A DNA stretch of 64,000 nt from Chryseobacterium cucumeris (lineage in GTDB: Bacteria; Bacteroidota; Bacteroidia; Flavobacteriales; Weeksellaceae), in assembly GCF_001593385.1 (NCBI RefSeq), contig NZ_LUVZ01000023.1, positions 1-64,000 on the forward strand, written 5' to 3'. Positions 43,322-51,174 of the stretch are shown here, in pieces. Every line of letters starts with the position of its first letter. The stretch's first letter is position 1. The position numbers were made by a program, and so were the translations under genes. The notes below the pieces were generated by a model. That model did not search any database. It saw only the letters and a list, made by a program, of their open reading frames with translations, and was not told the DNA's origin.

Positions 43322-43768
43322 CTATTTTACGGTTTCATGCAGTGCGATTCTGTTTCCTTCCGGGTCTTCAAACTCTGCTACAGCAAACCCATATTTTTCG
43401 TCAATTCTTTTAGGATAAAGAACTGAACCACCATGGTGAACGGCTTGTTCCAATGTTCTGTCAATATTTTCTGTTTTAAAATAGATAATGACTCCGTTTT
43501 TAGAAGGTTTGTAGACATCTCCTTTGGCTAAAGCTCCCGTAATACCACCGTTTTTTTCTTCAAAAGGAAAGAAAGCCATTTCATAGCTGTCTATAATTTC
43601 TTTTTCAAAACTAAAGTTGAAAACTTCAGAATAAAACTTTTCAGCACGTTCAAGATCATTCACAGGAATTTCAAAGTAGACAACAGGATTGGTAGGTTTC
43701 ATATTTTTTACAGGATTGGTTTTCTGCGGCTGACTGCAAGATACGCCTATTAGCAATAAAAAGGTCAA
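43322..43768 (-). CDS. VOC (glyoxalase-like) protein, apparently a lipoprotein with a frameshifted start
   Basis: A VOC-fold protein: FEIPVNDLERAEKFYSEVFN opens the domain, and FEDPEGNRIALHE closes it with the metal-site Glu. No ATG starts this frame upstream; the reading frame opens at a TTG (43768). An ATG at 43788 gives MKLLSFF and then hits TGA. One extra T in the T7 tract (43767-43773) would turn this into MKLLSFFLTFLLLIGVSC, a lipoprotein signal with a Cys. Other possible start: ATG at 43702, just before the VOC domain. So either this is a truncated or phase-shifted lipoprotein, or a sequencing error. Function: binds a small molecule; substrate unknown. Confidence 0.75.
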   Translation of the reverse strand: MTFLLLIGVSCSQPQKTNPVKNMKPTNPVVYFEIPVNDLERAEKFYSEVFNFSFEKEIIDSYEMAFFPFEEKNGGITGALAKGDVYKPSKNGVIIYFKTENIDRTLEQAVHHGGSVLYPKRIDEKYGFAVAEFEDPEGNRIALHETVK

Positions 43769-43863
43769 AAAAAGGACAGCAGTTTCATGATTTCATAGTT
43801 TAAACAGAGCGGATGATTTACTGGATCTAAAATAAAGTTTTTTATCTTAATTTTAAAAATAGA

Positions 43864-43875
43864 TAGACTTCTCTA
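43864..43875. promoter_or_regulatory. TetR operator candidate TAGA-cttc-TCTA
   Basis: Inverted repeat TAGAnnnnTCTA, part of a longer aaataga...tctattt dyad (43858-43878), 9 bp before the -7 box of the TetR gene. A second TAGAnnnnTCTA lies at 44492 before the efflux gene. Confidence 0.6.
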
Positions 43876-43884
43876 TTTTTTGTC

Positions 43885-43892
43885 TACATTTG
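43885..43892 (+). promoter_or_regulatory. -7 box TACATTTG for the TetR gene
   Basis: TAnnTTTG match, 11 nt before the ATG at 43904 and next to the operator candidate. Confidence 0.6.
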
Positions 43893-43903
43893 TAAAAATT
43901 TTC

Positions 43904-44470
43904 ATGATGAAAAAGGAAAAAGTACGCGAAAGAATTATCAGGGTTGCTTCGGATTTATTTTATAAACAGGGGTATAATTCTACGGGAATCAATCAGATTA
44001 TTGCTGAGGCTGATATTGCGATTGGCTCTTTGTACAATCATTTTTCATCTAAAAATGATCTTCTTCAGGCTTATCTTATCAAAGAAGAATTGGATTGGTT
44101 CGAAGGATTTGAAAACAGCACATCCAAAATTTCAGACCCGAAAGAAAAGATTCTTGCACTTATTGATTACAGAAAAAAGCTACAGCAGACTTCAAAATTT
44201 GCAGGATGTCATTTCATTAAAATTGTTTCTGAAATAGGAGAAGGCAATCCTTCCGTTTCAGCTTTTGCCAAACAGCATAAAGAAAAGCAAAAAGATTTGA
44301 TCAAAACCCTTGTCAATGAATGTGCAGCAAAAGGTCAAATAGCTGATCCTGATTTAATAGCCGAAAGTATTTTCCTTTTAATAGAAGGAGCGGTTGTCAC
44401 CTCTACCATCAACAGACAAAATGATTCTTTTGCTAAGGTAAAAAAAATGACACAGGGTTTATTATCTTGA
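43904..44470 (+). CDS. TetR/AcrR family transcriptional regulator
   Basis: A 188-aa protein starting at the ATG at 43904 (or 43907); a TTG at 43880 would place coding sequence over the promoter. HTH: LFYKQGYNSTGINQIIAEAD followed by IAIGSLYNHFSSKNDLL. The C-terminal part (FAGCHFIKIVSEIG) is typical of the TetR_C_11-like group. It probably represses itself and the MFS gene 40 bp downstream through the TAGAnnnnTCTA sites. Confidence 0.88.
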   Translation: MMKKEKVRERIIRVASDLFYKQGYNSTGINQIIAEADIAIGSLYNHFSSKNDLLQAYLIKEELDWFEGFENSTSKISDPKEKILALIDYRKKLQQTSKFAGCHFIKIVSEIGEGNPSVSAFAKQHKEKQKDLIKTLVNECAAKGQIADPDLIAESIFLLIEGAVVTSTINRQNDSFAKVKKMTQGLLS

Positions 44471-44491
44471 TTTTTTTTGATTATTTAAAAA

Positions 44492-44503
44492 TAGATATAT
44501 CTA
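44492..44503. promoter_or_regulatory. Second TetR operator candidate TAGATATATCTA
   Basis: Perfect 12-bp palindrome TAGA-tata-TCTA, 7 bp before the ATG of the MFS gene. The preceding tttaaaaatagata matches the flank of the first site (ttttaaaaatagata near 43850). Confidence 0.6.
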
Positions 44504-44510
44504 TATAAAA

Positions 44511-45917
44511 ATGAAGAGTAAGTATTTGAAATTATTGGTGATATTGTTTGGTCAGTTGTTGACAATTATGGATATTTTTATCATTAATGTGTCCATGCCT
44601 TCTATACAGCGTGATTTTTATGCCTCTAACGGGGAAATGCAGTTTATGATTGCTGCCTATCTTATTGGTTTTGCCTCTTTACTCATTACAGGTGGACGAT
44701 TGGGTGATTTGTATGGAAGAAAAAAGATGTACGTGATTGGGTTATCAGCTTTTATGATAAGCTCTGTTGCATGTGGGTTTTCTGCAGGAGCTTACCAGTT
44801 GGTCATCGCAAGATTTGTACAGGGAATAAGTGCAGCTATAATGGCTCCTCAGGTACTTTCGATGATACAAATTCTGTTTCCTGATCATAAGGAACGTACC
44901 CAAGCGATGGGTTGGTATGGAATTACCATCGGAATAGGAACTGTCCTGGGTCAGTTTCTCGGAGGCTATTTTTCGTCTCTGATGATCATAGAAGAACCCT
45001 GGAGACTCATTTTTCTGATGAATATTCCCATATGTTTACCAGCTATTTTCTTTAGCTTAAGATTATTAGACGAATCAAGAATGGATGTGGAACAGTCTTT
45101 TGATTGGAGCGGAGTTTTAATTCTTTCTGCAGGATTGTTCTGTGCTACTTATGCTTTAACCCTCTCTGAACACGAAGGGTTTGATTTTAAAAATATTTCA
45201 TTAATGATTATTTCTGTCGGAATTTTATTCACATTTATTAAAAATCAAAAGAAAAGAATCCAGAATGCACAAGCTTATCTGATTGATTTTGAGTTGTTCC
45301 GTTATAAAAATTTCAATCTCGGAATTATAGCGGTTTCCTTCTTTTTTATCATGCTGGACTCCTATTTCTATATTCTATCCTTGTTTTTTCAGGATGGTCT
45401 AAAGATCAGTCCATTAAAAGCAGGTGAGATTATTGTTTTTCAGGGATTGGGTTTTATTCTGGCTTCCGTTTTTTCAGTAAAACTGATTTTAAGATATGGA
45501 AAAAAAGCCCTGATGGCAGGACTTGGCTTTATTATTATTATCCTTGTGCTCCAATTGTTTTTGTTCAGGACACAGATCAGTTTTCCGGTTTTTTGTCTGC
45601 TGTTGTTTTTACATGGCTTGGGAATAGGATCTATCATTCCTTCCCTGGCAAACATAGCGATGTCGGGAATATCTGAAAAGCTGATCGGGAATGCGTCAGG
45701 TGTTTATAATACCATTCAGCAGATTGCAGCTATTGTGGGAATTGTTGCTGTAGGAAGTCTCTTCTACTATTTTCTTGGAGAAAAGCCTGATGTAAAATAT
45801 TATTACAATGCCTTCTCTGTTGCTTTGCGGATTAATATTTTATGTCTGATCTTTGTAATGATCTGTATATATATAGTTCCGGATCATGTTCTTCCTGAGA
45901 TGAGGAGCAGCCAATAA
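44511..45917 (+). CDS. MFS transporter, DHA2/EmrB-like drug efflux
   Basis: A 468-aa membrane protein with about fourteen helices, as in DHA2. Motif A-like GGRLGDLYGRKKMYVIG lies between helices 2 and 3; motif C-like GITIGIGTVLGQFLGG in helix 5. MDIFIINVSMPSIQRDF at the N terminus is typical of EmrB/QacA relatives. Probably proton-driven export of drugs or metabolites. Regulated by the TetR gene before it. Confidence 0.92.
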   Translation: MKSKYLKLLVILFGQLLTIMDIFIINVSMPSIQRDFYASNGEMQFMIAAYLIGFASLLITGGRLGDLYGRKKMYVIGLSAFMISSVACGFSAGAYQLVIARFVQGISAAIMAPQVLSMIQILFPDHKERTQAMGWYGITIGIGTVLGQFLGGYFSSLMIIEEPWRLIFLMNIPICLPAIFFSLRLLDESRMDVEQSFDWSGVLILSAGLFCATYALTLSEHEGFDFKNISLMIISVGILFTFIKNQKKRIQNAQAYLIDFELFRYKNFNLGIIAVSFFFIMLDSYFYILSLFFQDGLKISPLKAGEIIVFQGLGFILASVFSVKLILRYGKKALMAGLGFIIIILVLQLFLFRTQISFPVFCLLLFLHGLGIGSIIPSLANIAMSGISEKLIGNASGVYNTIQQIAAIVGIVAVGSLFYYFLGEKPDVKYYYNAFSVALRINILCLIFVMICIYIVPDHVLPEMRSSQ

Positions 45918-45931
45918 AACAGATCTTGTTT

Positions 45932-47035
45932 TTAAGGTTGTTTTGATGAGGTTTTCATTTCATGTAAAGCTGCTTTTGCCATATTTTTGGTCACTTCGGT
46001 AGGAGAGTGGCAGTCGCAGTTGCTGAGCCCAATCACATAAACATCTTCAGCAGGAATGTAAACTCCCATACTTTTAAATCCGAAGACACTTCCTCCATGC
46101 TCACGGTCAGGAATTCCATTGATGTCTTTCAAATGCCAGCCGTAGCCATAAGTAAATTCTTCACCATTATTCAGTTTATATTTCTGAAAAGCCTTTTGAG
46201 TTTCTTTTAAATCCAATATTAAATTTTGGTTTAGGGCCTGCTGCCATTTCAGCATATCATCTGCTGTAGACATTAGTGATCCGGAAGAGAATGGAACGCT
46301 GAAACTGATGACTGTCTTATTTACAAATCCCTGCTCTTTTTTGTGATATCCGTAAGCTCTTTGAGGAATAACTTTTCTGTCAGAAGCATAATAAGAGTGG
46401 TTCATTCCTGCTTTATCGAAGATATTTTTCTTAATAAAATCTTCATAAGAAGTTCCGGAGACAAGCTCAATGATATATCCCAAAACCACATAGCCGGAAT
46501 TGTTGTAATCAAATTTTTCTCCAGGTGCGAAATCGACAGGTTCATTTTTGAAAAAATTCACCATTTCTTCAGGTTTCATTTCTTTTTGGGCAATGGAAGA
46601 AATAGACTTCATTTTGGTAAAATCTTTAATTCCTGAAGTATGCGTCAGAAGTTGATGAATAGTGATCTTATCTCCGTTAGGATAATCTTTGATGTATTGG
46701 GAAATGGGATCGTTGACATTCAGTTTTCTCTGTTGCTCAAGCAGCAGAATAGCTACGGCTGTAAACTGTTTGGTCATTGAACCAATTTGGAAAACATTCT
46801 CAGGGGTCATATTGACGTTAAGTTCAAGATTGGCTTTCCCAAATGCTTTCCTATACAGATTTTTTCCGTTCTGACTAATGAGGAAAACGCCACCAGGCTC
46901 ATTTTTATTCCCGAATTCAGTCTGGATAATGCTGTCAATCTTCTTTTCATATCTTTTTGATAGTGTCTGAGCATCGGTTGTATTGCTTAAAAATGGAAGT
47001 AGAATAAGTGGGGTTATGAGTTTTTTAATAATCAT
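45932..47035 (-). CDS. Secreted serine hydrolase (class C beta-lactamase / DD-peptidase fold)
   Basis: A 367-aa protein with an N-terminal signal peptide (residues 1-23, ends TDAQ). Active site: S86-x-x-K89 (IGSMTKQF), Y177-N-N (FDYNNSGY), and the third box HGG (REHGGSVFG). The fold is shared by AmpC, EstB and DD-peptidases, so its activity may be an esterase, peptidase or lactamase. No metallo sites. Upstream are a -7 box and a 26-bp interrupted palindrome. Confidence 0.9.
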   Translation of the reverse strand: MIIKKLITPLILLPFLSNTTDAQTLSKRYEKKIDSIIQTEFGNKNEPGGVFLISQNGKNLYRKAFGKANLELNVNMTPENVFQIGSMTKQFTAVAILLLEQQRKLNVNDPISQYIKDYPNGDKITIHQLLTHTSGIKDFTKMKSISSIAQKEMKPEEMVNFFKNEPVDFAPGEKFDYNNSGYVVLGYIIELVSGTSYEDFIKKNIFDKAGMNHSYYASDRKVIPQRAYGYHKKEQGFVNKTVISFSVPFSSGSLMSTADDMLKWQQALNQNLILDLKETQKAFQKYKLNNGEEFTYGYGWHLKDINGIPDREHGGSVFGFKSMGVYIPAEDVYVIGLSNCDCHSPTEVTKNMAKAALHEMKTSSKQP

Positions 47036-47054
47036 ATCTCTGTATTTTGTTATA

Positions 47055-47062
47055 CAAAGATA
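47055..47062 (-). promoter_or_regulatory. -7 box TATCTTTG for the serine hydrolase
   Basis: Minus-strand TAnnTTTG match (plus-strand caaagata), 19 nt before the ATG at 47035. gttatacaa occurs at 47049 next to it. Confidence 0.6.
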
Positions 47063-47085
47063 TATATTATTTTAATTACTATGTT

Positions 47086-47111
47086 ATACAATATAGCAAA
47101 GTATATTGTAT
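47086..47111. promoter_or_regulatory. 26-bp interrupted palindrome upstream of the serine hydrolase
   Basis: Perfect 10-bp arms atacaatata / tatattgtat with a 6-bp gcaaag spacer. gttatacaa is repeated at 47049-47057 and 47083-47091, so two binding half-sites flank the -7 box. No regulator gene lies next to it; the regulator must be elsewhere. Confidence 0.65.
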
Positions 47112-47143
47112 TTTTAAAAACAATAAAGTTGATTTTCTGAAAA

Positions 47144-47875
47144 TTATTTCAATACGGAGATGAGAAACATCATAGGTCTGCGGAGTTCTTCTTTCATCTC
47201 CGGAATTTCTTTCAACATTTCCTGACCTGGCTCCGGCTCGATAACTTCTTTGAGGGTGAAGCCGTGTTTTAATAATGTATTTAAATAAGAAGTTAAAGTG
47301 CGGTGGTATTTAATGACATTTTCACCCAGAAAAGTTGTATTCCTTTTTCCTTCTATAAAATAACGGTCTACCGGCCAGCAGATTTTTTCACCATTTTTAT
47401 CATATATCCAGTCCTGACCACCTTCTGCAGTGAATACAGGATGTTCTACTGAAAATACAAAAGATCCGCCGGGTGTGAGCCATTTATAAATATTTTGAGC
47501 AATACTATCGAAGGATTCTACATAATGTAAGGTGAGAGAACTGAGTATGATATCAAATTTTTCAGCAGGATAATCCACTTCTTCCAGAGCTATTCTTTCA
47601 TATTGAATTCCAGGCAGACTATTGATTTCCACAGCTTTTGCCAGCATTCTTTCTGAAAGATCAATTCCGGTAACCGTTTTGGCTCCGTTTTCTATAGCGA
47701 AACGACAATGCCATCCGAAACCACATCCTAAATCCAGAATGTTTTTTCCATGAAAATCCGGCAGCATATTTTTGAGAGTATGCCATTCTCCAGCTCCTTC
47801 CAATCCAATCTGAGAACGGAGCATTTTTTCATACTGGTCAAAAAATGATGGATGGTCGTATTTATTTTCTTTCAT
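47144..47875 (-). CDS. Class I SAM-dependent methyltransferase
   Basis: A 243-aa protein. SAM motif I ILDLGCGFGWHCRFAIE (residues about 45-60) and motif II-like GIDLSERML. Motif IV-like ILSSLTLHYV. Small-molecule methyltransferase of the UbiE/Methyltransf_25 type, acceptor unknown. The gene stands alone: the next genes left and right have other themes. Confidence 0.88.
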   Translation of the reverse strand: MKENKYDHPSFFDQYEKMLRSQIGLEGAGEWHTLKNMLPDFHGKNILDLGCGFGWHCRFAIENGAKTVTGIDLSERMLAKAVEINSLPGIQYERIALEEVDYPAEKFDIILSSLTLHYVESFDSIAQNIYKWLTPGGSFVFSVEHPVFTAEGGQDWIYDKNGEKICWPVDRYFIEGKRNTTFLGENVIKYHRTLTSYLNTLLKHGFTLKEVIEPEPGQEMLKEIPEMKEELRRPMMFLISVLK

Positions 47876-47939
47876 AGCTTTCCAAAAAATGTGGTTCTTT
47901 AATTAAAATCATTTTGATTTTTTCTGAATGATCCTCTAT

Positions 47940-47975
47940 CCTTGTCAAGGTTCTAACCCTTGACTTATCACAAGG
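47940..47975. repeat. Interrupted palindromic repeat, ccttgtcaagg type
   Basis: ccttgt (47940) and acaagg (47970-47975) form an outer dyad, and caagg/ccttg an inner one around ttctaac. It resembles other dispersed flavobacterial palindromes. It lies in the 251-bp gap 47876-48126, which holds no gene. Confidence 0.45.
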
Positions 47976-48073
47976 ATTAAAGAAGTTTGTAGTTTTTTAC
48001 TATCAATCCTTCAGAGTTTGAAATGTAAATTTACAACAATATCAGATTTCAGAGATTTCTGATCCCAGAAAAA

Positions 48074-48103
48074 TAAAAGCTGAATGTAAAACATCCAGCT
48101 TTT
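48074..48103 (-). terminator. Intrinsic terminator of the ArsR-SRPBCC operon
   Basis: On the minus strand: aaaagctg / cagctttt with a loop containing gatgttttacatt, then a T-rich run. Confidence 0.75.
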
Positions 48104-48126
48104 ATCAATTTTTGATTGAAATATTT

Positions 48127-48540
48127 TTAATTGGCTTCCGCATACTTTTTGAAATTATCAAGAATTGCCTGCCAGCCTCCTTTCTGCATTTCTTCAGGAT
48201 TCTGGCTTTCAGGATCAAAAGCTACATGTACATGGGTTTGGCCATTGTTTTCTTTAAAGTCAACATGTACCTGTCTTCCGTCCGGCATGGTATAAGTAAA
48301 GTTTTCACCATCTTTTATTTCATTGTAAATGGCTTCAAAGTCGAAACCGAAACTTCCGTCTTTGGCTTCCATTCTCGCTGCATATTTTCCACCTACTTTC
48401 ATATCATTGGAAGCAGATGGGCATTGCCATGAAGGATCAGCAAAGTTCCATTGAGTGATGTGTTCAGGATGGGTGTAATAATTCCATACTTTTTCTGCAT
48501 CTGCACTGATGATGGCAGAAACTGTGATTTTGTGGCTCAT
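48127..48540 (-). CDS. SRPBCC / AHSA1 domain protein (second in operon)
   Basis: A 137-aa AHSA1-like protein: VSAIISADAEKVWNYYTHPE opens the fold, WNFADPSWQCP, a central beta sheet with DFEAIYNEIKDGENF, and a final LDNFKKYAE. No active site motif; a ligand-binding role is typical. Only 2 bp from the preceding SRPBCC gene, in the order ArsR, SRPBCC, SRPBCC. Confidence 0.85.
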   Translation of the reverse strand: MSHKITVSAIISADAEKVWNYYTHPEHITQWNFADPSWQCPSASNDMKVGGKYAARMEAKDGSFGFDFEAIYNEIKDGENFTYTMPDGRQVHVDFKENNGQTHVHVAFDPESQNPEEMQKGGWQAILDNFKKYAEAN

Positions 48541-48542
48541 TT

Positions 48543-49046
48543 TTATGGGTTTAATGTTAATAATAATTCGTCAAGCTTTTCAAGAGTAGCCATCATTCCC
48601 TGTTCCATTCCCATTTCGATAATGGTTTCCAGATCTGCTAAGGATTGATAGGTCACAATAGTTTCTACAAGGGTATTCTCATTTTTATCCGTGAAAGATA
48701 CTACCCATTCTGCTTGAGGAAGATCTATATTGATTTCTCCCTTTTCATTGCAAAACGCATCACTTGAAGTATAAGAATCAATTGGATTGATCTTGTGATA
48801 GCCAACCCAGCTCCAGTATTCTTTTCCGTCAGGTTCTACCATTGCATAATGCCAGTGTCCACCTTCACGGAATTCCATAGATTTTGTTTTGGTAGTAAAT
48901 GGTTTGGGAGCGAACCAACGATCAAGAAGGTCACTTTTCGTGTAGCAATCCCATACCAATTGTCTGTTCGCCATAAACTCACGTCTGATGGTTAAGGTGT
49001 TCTTTTCCTTATCTGCAAGGAAATCGAACTGAAGAAGATGTTTCAT
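48543..49046 (-). CDS. SRPBCC / AHSA1 domain protein (first in operon)
   Basis: A 167-aa AHSA1 family protein: LTIRREFMANRQLVWDCYTK, DRWFAPKPFTTKTKSMEFRE and FTDKNENTLVETIVTYQSLA. Pairing of an ArsR regulator with one or two AHSA1 proteins recurs in many bacteria. The ligand is unknown. 36 bp from the ArsR stop. Confidence 0.85.
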   Translation of the reverse strand: MKHLLQFDFLADKEKNTLTIRREFMANRQLVWDCYTKSDLLDRWFAPKPFTTKTKSMEFREGGHWHYAMVEPDGKEYWSWVGYHKINPIDSYTSSDAFCNEKGEINIDLPQAEWVVSFTDKNENTLVETIVTYQSLADLETIIEMGMEQGMMATLEKLDELLLTLNP

Positions 49047-49082
49047 ATTAATATTTTTATAGTTTGGTTGTCGTATTAAACT

Positions 49083-49403
49083 TTATTTCTGCTGGCTTTT
49101 CAAAGTTGCCAGTAACGTGTCAAGCTGTTCGAAACGGCTTTCCCATATCTTTCTGAACTGTTCCAGCCAATGGTCTATTTCTTTCATTTTATCAATTTCT
49201 AGAAAGTAATAAATTTCTCTTCCCTGATGGTTTTGAGTCACCAATTCACACTCTGTCAGAATTTTCAGATGTTTTGAAACGGCCTGTCTGGTCGTATCAA
49301 AATGCTCTGCTATGGCATTGGGCGTCATCGCCTGTACTGCGATCAGTGCAATAATAGCTCTTCGTGTAGGATCTGCTATAGCCTGAAAAATATCTCTTCT
49401 CAT
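49083..49403 (-). CDS. ArsR/SmtB family winged-helix regulator
   Basis: A 106-aa protein. The HTH core is AIADPTRRAIIALIAVQAMT plus PNAIAEHFDTTRQAVSKHLK, a recognised ArsR signature. No Cys pair for metal binding (the only Cys is in ECELV), so it is probably not a metal sensor; similar proteins sense small molecules. It starts the operon with two AHSA1 genes. Confidence 0.9.
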   Translation of the reverse strand: MRRDIFQAIADPTRRAIIALIAVQAMTPNAIAEHFDTTRQAVSKHLKILTECELVTQNHQGREIYYFLEIDKMKEIDHWLEQFRKIWESRFEQLDTLLATLKSQQK

Positions 49404-49432
49404 AGGTGATAATTTTTAAATGAAACTATATG

Positions 49433-49467
49433 GTTGCAAATATATGTGCAACTTTTCGGTTTCGCAA
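49433..49467 (-). promoter_or_regulatory. Promoter and operator candidate for the ArsR operon
   Basis: Minus strand: -33 TTG at 49467-49465, 20-nt spacer, -7 TATATTTG at 49444-49437. A dyad gttgca (49433-49438) / tgcaac (49447-49452) covers the -7 box, so an ArsR dimer bound there would block polymerase. Confidence 0.6.
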
Positions 49468-49566
49468 TTTTTTTTGATGAAATTTATAAATCAGAAACTG
49501 AAAAACAATAGATAATGTTTATTAATTGATTTTAAATCAGGTGTTTGTAGTAGGCTTGGGTAAGTT

Positions 49567-49767
49567 TTATCTTTTATTTTCCCGCATGGCTTTGATCAAT
49601 CGGTCATTTCTTTTGTCTGCTCTTTCATTATTTAAAGAAAGTACAGCCCAGATTGCCGCAGGAAGCCATCCGATCAGAGTGATCTGTAAAATAAGGCAGA
49701 TAATTCCGGTGAAAACTTTTCCACGGACCATGAAAGATAAGAAGGGAAGTAAGATGGCTAATAACAT
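49567..49767 (-). CDS. YqaE/Pmp3 family small membrane protein
   Basis: A 66-aa protein with two membrane helices: LLAILLPFLSFMVRGKVFTG and ICLILQITLIGWLPAAIWAV, followed by a charged tail (NNERADKRNDRLIK). This is the Pmp3/YqaE fold, implicated in membrane potential and stress in other organisms. No operon; the gap of 163 bp before the ArsR gene contains nothing notable. Confidence 0.88.
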   Translation of the reverse strand: MLLAILLPFLSFMVRGKVFTGIICLILQITLIGWLPAAIWAVLSLNNERADKRNDRLIKAMRENKR

Positions 49768-49794
49768 GATTTTAAGTTTTTAATTAATTTGATT

Positions 49795-50178
49795 TTACCG
49801 GGACTGAGGATCAAAATACGCTTTAAAAGTGAGAGGATCTTCCGTTTTATTCTCTGCTTCTTCTAGATATTCCAAATACTCTTCCTGATGTTTCTCCATA
49901 TAAACAAGCACAATAGCGAGATTTACAAAAAGATTTTTGTCTTTTGAACCCAAATCTAATGCCGTTTTTAAATACTCCAATGCCTTTTCATTTTCTCCCA
50001 TATCCGAGTAAATAGCCCCAATATTGATTAAAGCCGAAGTGTTTTCAGGCTCAATCAATAAAATTTCATCTAATTCTTTAACCAACAGATCATTTAAAGT
50101 ATCCCAATGGTCTTCATTTTCCCATCTTTTAGCCTGAAGTTTTTTTACGTTTTCTAATCTTGTTGTTATCGTACTCAT
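49795..50178 (-). CDS. TPR-repeat protein
   Basis: A 127-aa protein with at least two tetratricopeptide repeats: LLIEPENTSALINIGAIYSD, MGENEKALEYLKTALDLGSK and NLFVNLAIVLVYMEKHQEEY. Probably a protein-protein interaction module. No signal peptide. Function unknown. Confidence 0.8.
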   Translation of the reverse strand: MSTITTRLENVKKLQAKRWENEDHWDTLNDLLVKELDEILLIEPENTSALINIGAIYSDMGENEKALEYLKTALDLGSKDKNLFVNLAIVLVYMEKHQEEYLEYLEEAENKTEDPLTFKAYFDPQSR

Positions 50179-50228
50179 TATTTAAAATTACAGAATGGAT
50201 GTTTACTATAAGGTGCAAATTTAGCTTT

Positions 50229-50648
50229 TTACTCTTTAAGTCTATTCAGTATGGCAGCTTTCAGGATTTCAATGTTGATATCTTTCAACGCTTTGAATTT
50301 AATACAATATCCTGTTACACTGGCTTTCCCTATTTTATCTCCATATGTTTTGGCTAAATAGGCCTTATCACCGATATTCATAATGTAGATAGAAATTCCT
50401 GTGGTATTGGCACTCATTCCAATCTGATAAAAATCTCTGGTTTTTCCATCTGCATACTGCATGGTATATGATCCATATCCGATATTGGGATTGGAAACGG
50501 TTTTATTTTCACTGTTTTTACCATCCAGAAACCACAGCTGGCATTCCGGGATGAGCTCCACAATAATATTGTGGAGTTCCTGCATATCATTGCGTTTCAG
50601 TTCCGGCTGACTGTTGATGTAGCCCTGGATTTGTTCTTGAATGGTCAT
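50229..50648 (-). CDS. DUF1801 domain protein
   Basis: A 139-aa protein with the DUF1801 pattern: I-x2-YI near the start (IQEQIQGYINSQPE), ELHNIIVELIPECQLWFLDG, YGSYTMQYADGKTRDFYQIG and a final GKASVTGYCIKFKALKDINI. Small fold family with iron-chaperone/YdhG-like relatives; biochemical function not settled. Single gene. Confidence 0.8.
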   Translation of the reverse strand: MTIQEQIQGYINSQPELKRNDMQELHNIIVELIPECQLWFLDGKNSENKTVSNPNIGYGSYTMQYADGKTRDFYQIGMSANTTGISIYIMNIGDKAYLAKTYGDKIGKASVTGYCIKFKALKDINIEILKAAILNRLKE

Positions 50649-50692
50649 AGATCAGGAATTGATTTTGAAATTATCGAGCGACTAATTTAAAA

Positions 50693-50719
50693 CAAAAAGA
50701 ACAGCAATCGCTGTTCTTT
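50693..50719 (-). terminator. Intrinsic terminator after the 145-aa gene
   Basis: On the minus strand: aaagaacagc / gctgttcttt followed by T residues. It ends the M3 peptidase operon. Confidence 0.8.
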
Positions 50720-50736
50720 ATATTGTATTTTCTGAT

Positions 50737-51174
50737 CTATGGGATCAATTCTTTTATTGTTTTCTCTGTTTTCATCAGTTCACCTTGTGGAATCTGATGA
50801 TGAAGATAGGTGAAAAGCAAATTGGTGACCCAGCTATTTTCAACCTGGTGAATGTAGTAAGAGCAAATCAAACCAAAATCATCCGAAATATAAGCCGGAA
50901 GATCTGAAGAACCGGTACTTCTGAACGTGGAAACAAAAATCTCCTTTCGGATATCACTTATCTGGTCTTCTGTTTCTTCATCAAAAGCTTTTTCTTCAAT
51001 CACCTGATACGCTTTCATCCATTCATCAGAAAACTCTGCAGAATCTCGGTTGTCAAGAATTTCATCAATCTTTTCTGGAGTAGTATTGTCAAGAGCTGTT
51101 TTTAAAGATTGATTAAAAATAGCTTCCAGCATATTAATTTTTTCTGTCGTCATCTCAGTCTGTATTCTATCCAA
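50737..51174 (-). CDS. Hypothetical protein, operon partner of M3 peptidase
   Basis: A 145-aa acidic protein I do not recognise (MDRIQTEMTTEKINMLEAIF, EEKAFDEETEDQISDIRKEI). It has no membrane segment or Cys cluster. Its start codon overlaps the last 8 bases of the peptidase gene, which suggests translational coupling. Confidence 0.65.
   Translation of the reverse strand: MDRIQTEMTTEKINMLEAIFNQSLKTALDNTTPEKIDEILDNRDSAEFSDEWMKAYQVIEEKAFDEETEDQISDIRKEIFVSTFRSTGSSDLPAYISDDFGLICSYYIHQVENSWVTNLLFTYLHHQIPQGELMKTEKTIKELIP

Noticed and set aside
47086..47111. Treating the AT-rich dyad as a terminator of the methyltransferase gene or its neighbour
   Set aside because: It has no U-tract in the needed direction and lies upstream of the hydrolase promoter, between start codons rather than stops.
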